A model generated the notes under the pieces. That model had not been told where the DNA came from. It did no database searches and worked only from the letters and a program-made list of their open reading frames with translations. From Sphingobacterium sp. UBA6711 (GTDB lineage: Bacteria > Bacteroidota > Bacteroidia > Sphingobacteriales > Sphingobacteriaceae): a stretch of 12,334 nucleotides of DNA. This document shows, piece by piece, positions 1 through 6,504 of this stretch (its first letter is position 1; each line of letters starts with the position of its first letter). The position numbers and the translations under genes were made by a program. The DNA lies in assembly GCA_002454415.1 (NCBI GenBank), contig DKIT01000221.1, positions 10,504 through 22,837 of the forward strand, in the 5' to 3' direction.

Positions 1-171
1 CTCGTCCTGTAAGGTGTATGTATTGTTGAGGCTCTGACAATAATAGCGTGAATATTCGGGCACACATACCGTTTTAAACTCTTTGGCAAGAAACTGTGCC
101 ATCGTTGACTTTCCGGTAGACTCGGGGCCAACAACAGCAATTTTTATAAAATCTTTTTGCACATCGATCAT
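1..171 (-). CDS. NadR-like P-loop ATPase / nicotinamide riboside kinase, N-terminal part
   Basis: Only the first 57 codons are present; the gene continues past the left edge. Translation from ATG at 171 begins MIDVQKDFIKIAVVG and has a clear Walker A motif, GPESTGKS at residues 15-22, followed by a VPEYSRYY segment. A beta-strand, GPESTGKST and an E-[YA]-[SA]-R motif shortly after are typical of the ribosylnicotinamide kinase domain of NadR and its stand-alone AAA_28 relatives in Bacteroidota. The expected reaction is ATP-dependent phosphorylation of nicotinamide riboside to NMN in the cytoplasm. It starts 14 bases after the pnuC stop on the same strand, which supports this role: PnuC is a facilitator and phosphorylation traps the substrate. 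No Shine-Dalgarno site is evident. Whether an adenylyltransferase or DNA-binding domain is present cannot be seen; the P-loop at residue 15 rules out an N-terminal extra domain. Confidence 0.8.
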   Translation of the reverse strand, partial: MIDVQKDFIKIAVVGPESTGKSTMAQFLAKEFKTVCVPEYSRYYCQSLNNTYTLQDE

Positions 172-185
172 TTTGATAGGCAATA

Positions 186-788
186 TTACGCAAAATTTTT
201 ATAGGATTTCTGCCAATCCCGATAGCCATTCCAGGCGATGACTGCGAAAACAAAATAGAGCACAGCTGTCAGCATGAGATCTTTGTGTATATAGAGCGGG
301 ATATAGCAAATGTCGACAAACACCCAGAGAAGCCAATTCTGAAGAATTTTTCTTGTCATCAGAAATTGGGCGACAAAACTGACCGACGTACAGAACGCAT
401 CAATATAGGGGACGTCAGAGTTGGTTTTGCTGTCGAGCAGATAACCGATCGAGATTGTGAGGACAATGATGGCTAGGAGACAGAGGAGCATTTGGTTGCC
501 GCTGGCTTTGACGATGGGTTTCTTTTTTTCCTCTCTTCGCTTTATCCAATAATACCAGCCATAAATCGCGGTGGAGAGAAAATAGAATTGTAATACGGTA
601 TCTCCGTATAGTTTGGCCTCATAAAACAGTATGGCATAGGATCCTACGCTGATGATGCTGATGGGCCAGTTCCAAATATGCTGTTTGGCAGCCAAATAGA
701 CGCAAAGAAAGCCAGTTAGAGTGCCTAACCATTCGAGCCAAGGGGTCTGGGCAAATTGACTGGCAATCTGCTGAAAAAAATCCTGCAT
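186..788 (-). CDS. pnuC: PnuC-family nicotinamide riboside transporter
   Basis: This 200-residue integral membrane protein has the hydrophobic pattern of PnuC, with about seven membrane segments. Family features visible are EWLGTLTGFLCVYLAAKQ near residues 19-36, NWPISIISVGSYAILF with YGDTVLQFYF in the second and third segments, a charged loop KRREEKKK at about 83-90, and the C-terminal DAFCTSVSFVAQFLMTRK...NWLLWVFVD block. PnuC proteins are SWEET-fold facilitators for vitamin-like substrates. Nicotinamide riboside is favoured because the next gene on the same strand encodes a NadR-like kinase; the related PnuT (thiamine) cannot be excluded by sequence reading alone, but no thiamine gene or TPP riboswitch is nearby. 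Start ATG at 788. A candidate promoter lies in the 51-base gap to the upstream gene. Confidence 0.88.
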   Translation of the reverse strand: MQDFFQQIASQFAQTPWLEWLGTLTGFLCVYLAAKQHIWNWPISIISVGSYAILFYEAKLYGDTVLQFYFLSTAIYGWYYWIKRREEKKKPIVKASGNQMLLCLLAIIVLTISIGYLLDSKTNSDVPYIDAFCTSVSFVAQFLMTRKILQNWLLWVFVDICYIPLYIHKDLMLTAVLYFVFAVIAWNGYRDWQKSYKNFA

Positions 789-810
789 GTGGTGTACTAA
801 AAATTACACC

Positions 811-839
811 TAAATATACAAAGTCTATCCGATAGTCAA
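811..839 (-). promoter_or_regulatory. Candidate pnuC promoter with palindrome in the spacer
   Basis: On the minus strand TTG (839-837) is followed after 18 bases by TATATTTA (818-811), one mismatch from the Bacteroidota -7 consensus TAnnTTTG. The -7 box ends 22 bases before the pnuC ATG. The spacer holds an 11-base palindrome, CTATC-C-GATAG (825-835 on the plus strand), which could be an operator or chance. The TTG abuts the stop codon of the upstream gene. Confidence 0.4.
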
Positions 840-1313
840 TTATTGAACCTGTTTATTGGCACAATTGGTACTGGCAAATGATTCGGGCTTGGCCTTAAAA
901 ACAAACCCCATACCCATAATATAGCCCATAGCTTCTTTAAGAGCAACGTTTGACTGAAAATTTGGATTGGTGTTGATGTCGGCGTGGACTTCGAGGTCTA
1001 CTTTGTGTTTTTCGAGGAGGGGGCAGAGTTGATAGGCGATATCGATGGATTTTTGGACTTCGAGCAGCATCCTTTCTTTAATGCTCATGCGGTGGTGCCT
1101 TTTGTCCCGTTGGATAAACATAAATCCACCTTTATGTTCCCGGAGAAAGACGATGACTGTCGCGAAGTCGATGATGCCTCTCTTAACCTGGGAATCGGTG
1201 CCGATATAAACCTTGAGCTTATTCCCTAGGGCATCTTCCCGTTTAATGACTTCTTCAACAGCATCGAAAATCGTGGAGCGAATGGATTCGCCATTGTATT
1301 TTTGCCATCTCAT
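840..1313 (-). CDS. RNase H-fold protein of the YkuK / DUF458 family
   Basis: This 157-residue protein of unknown cellular role carries the signature of the YkuK (DUF458) ribonuclease H-like family. After a helical start, KVYIGTDSQV (34-43) gives the first beta strand with the acidic residue of the RNase H fold. A basic patch RDKRHHR (69-75) and the helix containing ERMLLEVQKSIDIA follow. VHADINTNP (109-117) supplies a second acidic strand, and the C-terminal KPESFASTNCANK (142-154) matches the KPxSyAaSxxAxr block at the family's end. B. subtilis YkuK has about the same length. Nuclease activity is an inference from the fold; the substrate is unknown. Start ATG at 1313, 104 bases after the upp stop on the same strand, so co-transcription with upp is possible but not shown. 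Confidence 0.75.
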   Translation of the reverse strand: MRWQKYNGESIRSTIFDAVEEVIKREDALGNKLKVYIGTDSQVKRGIIDFATVIVFLREHKGGFMFIQRDKRHHRMSIKERMLLEVQKSIDIAYQLCPLLEKHKVDLEVHADINTNPNFQSNVALKEAMGYIMGMGFVFKAKPESFASTNCANKQVQ

Positions 1314-1348
1314 AGCGATATAAATTAGATATAAAAAAATTAAACTTC

Positions 1349-1381
1349 ATCATTGATATAAATTTACTGAATTTCAATGAT
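1349..1381. repeat. Inverted repeat between upp and the YkuK-like gene
   Basis: ATCATTGA (1349-1356) and TCAATGAT (1374-1381) are perfect 8-base inverted copies with 17 bases between. An inner AAATT/AATTT pair (1360-1364 and 1370-1374) overlaps the second arm by one base, so the two pairings compete at that base. There is no convincing T-run after it on the minus strand, so it is not a classical terminator; it may be a weak upp 3' structure or an operator for the downstream gene. The background is very AT-rich. Confidence 0.35.
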
Positions 1382-1417
1382 CTAAGTGTTAATTTAGTTT
1401 TAAATAATTTATCCACA

Positions 1418-2065
1418 TTAGTGATGTTTTTCACCATAGGCCAGATCTCCGGCATCGCCGAGCCCCGGCACAATATAAGCTTTTGAGGTCAGTTCGTGGT
1501 CTACATCTCCTACCCAGATATGTGCAGTGGGTACAAAGGCCTGAACGTGATTCAGTCCTTCTTCGGAAGCGATGGCCGAGACAATGTGCAATTCCTTGAT
1601 GTCATACTCTGCTAAAAGATCTTTACAGCATAAGACAAGACTTTTTCCGGTCGCCAGCATGGGGTCCACGATGATTACCGTTCGGTTGTCTAAATTGGGC
1701 GTATTGACATATTCCTTGTGAATTTCAAACTCGCCGCTCTTTTTGGTGTGGCGATAGGCCGCAATAAACGTATTGTCGGCGTGGTCAAATACATTCAACA
1801 GCCCCTGGTGAAAAGGAAGGCCTGCTCTTAGAATCGTAGCAAGTACGGGCTGTTCCATTAATAAATGCGTTTTGGCTACACCCAAAGGGGTTTCTACCTC
1901 CACAGGTTCGTAGGCCATTGTCTTGCTAATTTCATAAGCAAAAATTTCACCTAGCCGTTCGAGGTTCCGGCGAAAGCGCATGCGATCCTGTTGAATCTTG
2001 ATATCTCTCAACTCGGCGATAAAATGATTTGCGATGCTATTTTGGGTAGATAGAATAGTGACCAT
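1418..2065 (-). CDS. upp: Uracil phosphoribosyltransferase
   Basis: UPRT converts uracil and PRPP to UMP and pyrophosphate in the cytoplasm (pyrimidine salvage). The 215-residue product is slightly longer than the 208-residue E. coli enzyme and contains all diagnostic blocks: ILRAGLPFHQG (78-88), the PRPP-binding loop IIVDPMLATGKS (131-142), SAIASEEGL (163-171), and the uracil-binding C-terminal stretch GDVDHELTSKAYIVPGLGD (186-204) continuing to AGDLAYG. Start ATG at 2065 gives the expected N-terminus; no strong Shine-Dalgarno is seen. It heads a same-strand run upp, YkuK-like gene, pnuC, NadR-like kinase. Both ends of this run are base or nucleoside salvage, although intergenic gaps of 104 and 51 bases suggest more than one transcript. 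It diverges from uvrB across a 310-base gap. Confidence 0.97.
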   Translation of the reverse strand: MVTILSTQNSIANHFIAELRDIKIQQDRMRFRRNLERLGEIFAYEISKTMAYEPVEVETPLGVAKTHLLMEQPVLATILRAGLPFHQGLLNVFDHADNTFIAAYRHTKKSGEFEIHKEYVNTPNLDNRTVIIVDPMLATGKSLVLCCKDLLAEYDIKELHIVSAIASEEGLNHVQAFVPTAHIWVGDVDHELTSKAYIVPGLGDAGDLAYGEKHH

Positions 2066-2375
2066 GACGTGCGTGCTAGTTCAGTTAAGCTAAAGATAAT
2101 AATAATCAATTGAAAGTAATAACATCTGTGGTATTATTATAGTTTGCGCTAAAATGGTAAAAATTTTAGTAAATTTGTGTAAGCCCCTCGAAGGATGTGG
2201 CCTGAACCATAGGTATAAAAAACAGTTTGTTTGAAGTTTAAAGTTATTGGGCCAAAATAGTTATTTGTAGTTCGTAGCGCAGATGATTAATGGTGCAATG
2301 TTTGCAGGAAAAAGACCTAAATAGTTTTGTCCGAAGGAAAGGACTTGAAAGTTTTCTTAAAGAAATAGGAAGTAT
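2066..2375. other. Divergent intergenic region upp / uvrB
   Basis: This 310-base AT-rich gap has no credible ORF. It must hold the promoters of both flanking genes. Toward uvrB there are two matches to TAnnTTTG: TAGTTTTG at 2322-2329 and TAAATTTG at 2170-2177 (the latter 23 bases after TTTG at 2143-2146). Toward upp only a weak TATCTTTA (2098-2091, minus) without a good upstream TTG is seen. An AT-only inverted pair, ATAATAATAAT (2096-2106) and ATTATTAT (2133-2140), lies between, but its low complexity makes chance likely. I see no SOS-type box I can vouch for. Confidence 0.5.
2301..2329 (+). promoter_or_regulatory. Candidate uvrB promoter
   Basis: TTTG (2301-2304) and TAGTTTTG (2322-2329, a full match to TAnnTTTG) are separated by 17 bases, at the short end of the Bacteroidota range. 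Transcription would begin near 2335, giving a leader of about 40 bases. The uvrB start is preceded by AGGAAG at 2367-2372, an acceptable Shine-Dalgarno for ATG 2376. A second match at 2170-2177 would give a leader near 190 bases. Confidence 0.45.
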
Positions 2376-4409
2376 ATGAAATTTGAATTGACATCAGAAT
2401 ATAGACCCACGGGTGATCAGCCGGAAGCAATAAAACAATTGGTTGCAGGCGTGGAGCAGGCGGAGCAATATCAAACGCTTTTGGGGGTGACAGGATCCGG
2501 TAAAACGTTTACTGTAGCCAATGTCATTCAAGAAACGCAGAAGCCAACATTGATTCTAAGCCATAATAAAACGCTTGCTGCTCAGCTATACGGTGAATTC
2601 AAACAGTTCTTCCCTCATAATTCGGTGAACTATTTTGTGTCTTACTACGACTATTATCAGCCGGAAGCTTTTATTGCTTCGACAAATACTTATATCGAGA
2701 AGGATTTGGCCATCAATGAGGAAATAGAAAAATTGCGTTTAGCGACAACTTCGGCATTGATGTCTGGGCGTCGGGATATCGTAGTGGTATCTTCTGTCTC
2801 CTGTATTTATGGTATGGGAAATCCAGAGGATTTTTCCCGTTCTATTTTTCGTTTTGGGGTCGGTATGACAATCACTAGAAATGCTTTTCTTCATAAACTG
2901 GTGGAGATTTTGTACTCGCGTACAACAACAGAGTTTAAACGTGGTACTTTCCGTGTCAAAGGAGACACGGTGGATATCTATCCTGCCTATCTGGATTTTG
3001 CCATTCGTGTATCCTTCTTTGGGGATGAAATTGATGAATTAAGTGAGATTGACCCTGTTTCTGGTAAAACACTTAATAAGATGGAAGATCTGGCCCTTTT
3101 TCCGGCAAATCTTTTCGTCACACCAAAAGAGAAATTCAAAGAATCAATTTGGGCTATCCAGGATGAATTGATGCAGCGAAAAACGCAACTGGAAGAGGAG
3201 GGACTAATGTTGGAAGCGAAACGTTTGGAGGAAAGGGTTAACTATGATTTGGAAATGATGCGTGAACTGGGCTATTGTTCGGGGATTGAAAATTATTCGC
3301 GCTTTTTCGATGGTAGACAACCGGGTATGCGTCCTTTCTGTTTGCTTGATTATTTTCCGGAAGATTATCTTTTGGTTATTGACGAAAGCCATGTGACCTT
3401 ACCGCAACTTCGTGCAATGTATGGTGGTGACCGATCTCGAAAGGTCTCGTTGGTGGAACATGGATTCCGTTTACCGGCTGCAATGGACAATAGGCCGCTG
3501 AACTTTCCTGAATTTGAATCGCTGACGAATCAGACGATCTACGTATCTGCGACCCCAGGTGATTATGAACTACAGCAGACCGAAGGTGTTGTTGTTGAGC
3601 AAGTCATTCGTCCTACGGGGCTGTTGGATCCGATTATTGAAGTACGGCCAGCCATCAATCAGGTCGATGATTTTCTGGAAGAAGTGGATAAGACCATTAA
3701 AGAAGGAGGGCGTGTTTTGGCGACAACATTGACCAAACGTATGGCCGAGGAACTTTCCAAATATATGACCAAATTGAATTTGAAAGTCCGTTATATACAC
3801 TCCGAAATTAAAACCCTGGAACGTGTGGAAATCCTGAGAGGGCTTCGCTTGGGTGAATTTGATATTTTGGTCGGAGTAAACTTACTTCGTGAGGGACTTG
3901 ATCTTCCCGAGGTTACGCTTGTGGCTATTCTCGATGCAGACAAAGAAGGTTTTTTACGTTCGGAACGGTCACTGATCCAAACTATTGGTCGTGCTGCGCG
4001 GAATGATAAAGGTCGTGTGATTATGTATGCGGACAAAATGACTGATAGCATGCTTGTCACGATCGATGAAACAAATCGCCGTCGCGAGAAGCAGATGAAG
4101 TATAATCTGGAACACGGTATTACCCCACGCACTGTTGGTAAAACACGGGAAGAGATCTTGGAACAGACTTCTGTCGCCGATTTCTCTGGGATTGAACCTA
4201 AAATTTACGTTGAGCCTGATCCATCGCAAGCAGTTGCCGCTGATCCGGTGATGCAATATCTGAGTGAGAAAGATTTGAAGAAAGCAATCGACACTGTGCG
4301 TAAGAAAATGGATAAAGCAGCGAAAGAAATGGACTTTTTGGGAGCGGCGAAATATCGTGATGAAATGTTCTCGTTAGAGAAAGCGTACGAAGATAGATTT
4401 TCCTCCTAA
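2376..4409 (+). CDS. uvrB: Excinuclease ABC subunit B
   Basis: UvrB is the damage-verifying, ATP-dependent helicase-like subunit of the UvrABC nucleotide excision repair complex; it receives DNA from UvrA and recruits UvrC. The 677-residue product is the family's usual length. Visible in order: the N-terminal YRPTGDQPEAIKQL motif, Walker A GVTGSGKT (37-44), the beta-hairpin region YYDYYQPEAF with IEKD that clamps one strand, VVSSVSCIYGMGNP, the helicase motif II variant DESH (336-339), the PGMRP and GFRLPAAMDNRPL segments, motif V/VI GVNLLREGLDLPEV and QTIGRAARN, and a C-terminal UVR domain (about 629-664) that contacts UvrC. All motifs are intact. The gene is followed by a 131-base gap with no clear terminator. 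Conservation and length leave little doubt. Confidence 0.99.
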   Translation: MKFELTSEYRPTGDQPEAIKQLVAGVEQAEQYQTLLGVTGSGKTFTVANVIQETQKPTLILSHNKTLAAQLYGEFKQFFPHNSVNYFVSYYDYYQPEAFIASTNTYIEKDLAINEEIEKLRLATTSALMSGRRDIVVVSSVSCIYGMGNPEDFSRSIFRFGVGMTITRNAFLHKLVEILYSRTTTEFKRGTFRVKGDTVDIYPAYLDFAIRVSFFGDEIDELSEIDPVSGKTLNKMEDLALFPANLFVTPKEKFKESIWAIQDELMQRKTQLEEEGLMLEAKRLEERVNYDLEMMRELGYCSGIENYSRFFDGRQPGMRPFCLLDYFPEDYLLVIDESHVTLPQLRAMYGGDRSRKVSLVEHGFRLPAAMDNRPLNFPEFESLTNQTIYVSATPGDYELQQTEGVVVEQVIRPTGLLDPIIEVRPAINQVDDFLEEVDKTIKEGGRVLATTLTKRMAEELSKYMTKLNLKVRYIHSEIKTLERVEILRGLRLGEFDILVGVNLLREGLDLPEVTLVAILDADKEGFLRSERSLIQTIGRAARNDKGRVIMYADKMTDSMLVTIDETNRRREKQMKYNLEHGITPRTVGKTREEILEQTSVADFSGIEPKIYVEPDPSQAVAADPVMQYLSEKDLKKAIDTVRKKMDKAAKEMDFLGAAKYRDEMFSLEKAYEDRFSS

Positions 4410-4420
4410 CCGGGCTGTTT

Positions 4421-4480
4421 TTGTTAATATGTATTAATTATTGTTAATCAATATTAAGATTTGTTAAACAACGCTAAATA
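4421..4480 (+). repeat. Three 20-bp tandem repeats upstream of the barrel gene
   Basis: TTGTTAA occurs at 4421, 4441 and 4461, exactly 20 bases apart. Each 20-base unit also ends in a TAA-containing second block (ATTAA at 4433 and 4453, CTAAA at 4474). Units 1 and 2 agree at 14 of 20 positions, units 2 and 3 at 13 of 20. A degenerate fourth start (CCGTTTAA) follows at 4481. The array ends just upstream of a candidate promoter. Same-face tandem sites like this suit a multimeric transcription activator; LytTR-type regulators use similarly spaced direct repeats, but the regulator is unknown. Confidence 0.6.
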
Positions 4481-4483
4481 CCG

Positions 4484-4513
4484 TTTAAATTAGGATTTCG
4501 CCGTGCATATTTG
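4484..4513 (+). promoter_or_regulatory. Candidate promoter of the outer-membrane barrel gene
   Basis: CATATTTG (4506-4513) is one mismatch from TAnnTTTG. Eighteen bases upstream lies TTTA (4484-4487), a poor -33 element. A weak -33 with an array of direct repeats ending at 4480 is what an activator-dependent promoter would look like. Predicted leader is about 20 bases. Confidence 0.3.
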
Positions 4514-4540
4514 TGGCAATTGTAAATAAATTGACCACAT

Positions 4541-5149
4541 ATGAAACATTTAATTAGCAGTGTAGTACTGTTTTTTGTGCTTTCCACAGCATGCTGCCAA
4601 AGCAAAATTTCTTACGGTATAAACGCCGGGTACACGAATGCCGGATCGCTGGTATCCAATAAACGAACGCACAGTTATAGCTTCCGGAGTATCTCGGGTG
4701 TTACAGCTGGGCTTTTTCTTGAAATACCGCTCGTTGGCGGACTCTCTATTCAGCCTGAAGTGAACTTTACCCAAAATGGTATGGAAGCCAAGCACGCACT
4801 TGAAAATAATTGGACAACGTATCGGAGAAATGCGATTGATATACCATTGAACATAGCTTATAATATTACGGTTGGAGAAGGTCGAATTTATCTTGCTGCG
4901 AGTCCATATTATGGTATCCAGATGTCGGTGAACAATAATGATGGGAAATTTTACGATGCAAGTACTAATCCATCAGATTATGGTTTGGGTTTTAATTTAG
5001 GTTACAAATGGAATGGTGGCTACGGTCTTTTCATTGGCTCCAATTATGGCTTGAAGGACATGAGCGTCAACGAGAGTGTAAAACTTTATAACCGCACATT
5101 CAATGTAGGTATGCGATTTGATCTCCGTCAGATAGTAAAAAATAAATAG
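4541..5149 (+). CDS. Outer-membrane beta-barrel protein, PorT-like
   Basis: This 202-residue protein has an N-terminal Sec signal (MKHLISSVVLFFVLSTACC) likely cut before QSKISYG. The two cysteines leave lipoprotein processing possible, but the preceding residues are not a good lipobox. The mature chain alternates short amphipathic strands ending in aromatic residues: SYGINAGYTNAG, SGVTAGLFLEIPL, LSIQPEVNFTQNG, IDIPLNIAYNI, RIYLAASPYYGIQM, YGLGFNLGYKW, GYGLFIGSNYGL and FNVGMRFDL. This is the pattern of the small eight-stranded barrel family (OMP_b-brl_2, 'PorT family') of Bacteroidota. Its function is unknown; the name does not imply a role in type IX secretion. It appears monocistronic, with a distinctive repeat array upstream that suggests regulated expression. 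Confidence 0.85.
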   Translation: MKHLISSVVLFFVLSTACCQSKISYGINAGYTNAGSLVSNKRTHSYSFRSISGVTAGLFLEIPLVGGLSIQPEVNFTQNGMEAKHALENNWTTYRRNAIDIPLNIAYNITVGEGRIYLAASPYYGIQMSVNNNDGKFYDASTNPSDYGLGFNLGYKWNGGYGLFIGSNYGLKDMSVNESVKLYNRTFNVGMRFDLRQIVKNK

Positions 5150-5472
5150 CGGCAAGGCTATCTTTAACTGGAAGCAGCACTCGAATACGTGTAGTGCCTT
5201 GGAAAGCGCGCGCTTTTTTGGGTCTTATACCGGAGTTGCTGCTTTTGTGCACGCAAGGTTTATTTTTTATCGGATGGTCATAATTATGCACATCGGGGAT
5301 GACTATAAGTGCTTCTTTTCTTTCAGATCGAATATCTCCCGGATCAATAGATTTTCCCTGGTTTCTAAAGTTCTTATATTGAATTATATTGTTCAATTGT
5401 TAACATATTTTGCAGAAATTGAATTCTTCTGAGTAAATTAGTACTCAAATCTAAACTAAAACATACTAAAAA
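5150..5472. other. Intergenic region between barrel gene and proB
   Basis: This 323-base gap has no convincing ORF; the longest open frames start at non-ATG codons and show no codon or motif support. The first third is rich in inverted repeats (5172-5246). The AT-rich last third precedes proB and holds two perfect 6-base inverted repeats, ATTGAA/TTCAAT (5378-5383 and 5392-5397) and TGAGTA/TACTCA (5430-5435 and 5442-5447), plus CATATTTTG at 5404-5412, a near-match to the -7 consensus with one extra T. The proB promoter is probably here but I cannot fix its position. Confidence 0.45.
5172..5246 (+). ncRNA. Possible folded RNA or 3' terminator structure after the barrel gene
   Basis: Outer arms AAGCAGCA-CTC (5172-5182) and GAG-T-TGCTGCTT (5233-5244) pair over 11 bases with one bulged T. 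Inside lies AAAGCGCGCGCTTT (5203-5216), which folds as a 5-bp stem with a GCGC loop and runs into six T residues (5214-5219). An alternative stem GCACT/AGTGC (5177-5181 and 5193-5197) would compete with the outer one. The simplest reading is a terminator for the barrel gene, whose stop is at 5149; a small structured RNA is the less likely alternative. Confidence 0.35.
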
Positions 5473-6504
5473 ATGAAAAAGCCAATTCTCGTTGTCAAAT
5501 TTGGATCGGCTTCTATTACCACGAAAGAGGGAGAAGTTGATGAACGTATTGTTTTGGAGATCGCTAGGCAAATTGCTTCCTTGCAAAAGAAATACAATAT
5601 TGTTCTGGTATCTTCGGGTGCTGTTGCTGCAGGTAAACGTTTTTTGCCCAGTTATACTGGGACATTATCGGAACGTAAGGCTGCCGCTGCTATAGGTAAC
5701 CCCATCCTGATCAATACCTATTCAACTTATTTTAGACCTTTCAAAATTTCATTGGCACAGAGCTTATGTGAAAGACATCATTTCGCCAATCGAGATCAAT
5801 TTCTGCAATTGAAAAGTACCTATGAAGAATTGTGGCGGAACAATGTTATTCCAATAGCCAATGAAAATGATGTGGTAAGCAATAAAGAACTGAAGTTTTC
5901 AGATAATGACGAGTTGGCGACCTTAATTGCCGTTGGTTTTGGTGCAGAAAAGTTATTATTCAGCACTTCGGTTCCTGGAGTTCTGGATGTAAACAATAAG
6001 ATCATACCGCAAATTGAGACAATTGATCGTGATATCTTGGGTCTAGCAAGAAAGGATAAATCTTCAGTGGGATTGGGCGGTATGACCTCAAAATTGAATT
6101 TTGCCCGCTTGGCGAATCAAATGGGGATTGCTGTTGTGATCTTCAGTATGCAGACGGAAGAAGCCATTCAGAAAGCGGTAAAACATGAGATAGGAACCTT
6201 ATGTCTAGCCGAAAGTAAGAAGATCTCTTCCCGGAAGAAGTGGCTGGCCAGCGGAAGTTTAATAAAAGGGGAATTGATGATTGATCGCGGAGCGGAAGAA
6301 GCTTTATTAAAACATAAGAGCTTGTTAGCGGTAGGTGTAACTCGTATCGTTGAACATTTTGATAAAGGGGAAGTCTTGAATATTGTCAATCTCGAAGGCT
6401 TGACAGTGGCGGTCGCCCGGGCGAAGATGGATTCATCTGCTTTGTCCCAATCCAGTAAAAAGAATCTAGAAATTGCACATGCAAATGATATTGTATTGTT
6501 ATGA
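5473..6504 (+). CDS. proB: Glutamate 5-kinase
   Basis: ProB phosphorylates L-glutamate to glutamate 5-phosphate, the first committed and normally proline-inhibited step of proline synthesis. The 343-residue product has the amino-acid-kinase domain (about 1-250): VVKFGSASITT (7-17), the SSGAVAAG glycine loop (47-54), AAAIGNP (71-77), NENDVVS (130-136), FSDNDELATLIA (142-153) and GLGGMTSKL (200-208). A C-terminal PUA-like domain (about 254-340) is recognisable by KKWLASG, IKGELMIDRGAEEAL and the NIVNLEG segment; it is present but ends sooner than in the 367-residue E. coli enzyme. The usual LTD of the nucleotide site reads STS here (164-166), and AVGQ reads AIGN. proA overlaps the stop codon, so the two proteins are almost certainly coupled and may channel the labile phosphate. 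Confidence 0.93.
   Translation: MKKPILVVKFGSASITTKEGEVDERIVLEIARQIASLQKKYNIVLVSSGAVAAGKRFLPSYTGTLSERKAAAAIGNPILINTYSTYFRPFKISLAQSLCERHHFANRDQFLQLKSTYEELWRNNVIPIANENDVVSNKELKFSDNDELATLIAVGFGAEKLLFSTSVPGVLDVNNKIIPQIETIDRDILGLARKDKSSVGLGGMTSKLNFARLANQMGIAVVIFSMQTEEAIQKAVKHEIGTLCLAESKKISSRKKWLASGSLIKGELMIDRGAEEALLKHKSLLAVGVTRIVEHFDKGEVLNIVNLEGLTVAVARAKMDSSALSQSSKKNLEIAHANDIVLL

Noticed and set aside
789..839. TPP or NAD-related riboswitch upstream of pnuC
   Set aside because: The gap is only 51 bases, too short, and lacks the conserved core of either aptamer.
3791..4132. 113-codon minus-strand open frame inside uvrB
   Set aside because: Serine- and arginine-rich translation typical of an antisense shadow of a conserved gene.
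4421..4480. CRISPR array
   Set aside because: Units are contiguous 20-bp degenerate repeats without conserved repeat and unique spacer alternation; no cas gene is nearby.
4541..4600. Barrel protein as a lipoprotein
   Set aside because: Cysteines lie at the end of the signal peptide, but the residue three before them is not Leu/Val/Ile; ordinary signal cleavage is more likely, not certain.
5100..5396. 98-codon minus-strand open frame overlapping the barrel gene end
   Set aside because: It overlaps a well-supported gene on the other strand and shows no recognisable domain.
5199..5432. 77-codon plus-strand open frame between barrel gene and proB
   Set aside because: It starts at TTG, overlaps the inverted-repeat region, and its translation lacks any motif or normal amino-acid balance. 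Treated as chance.
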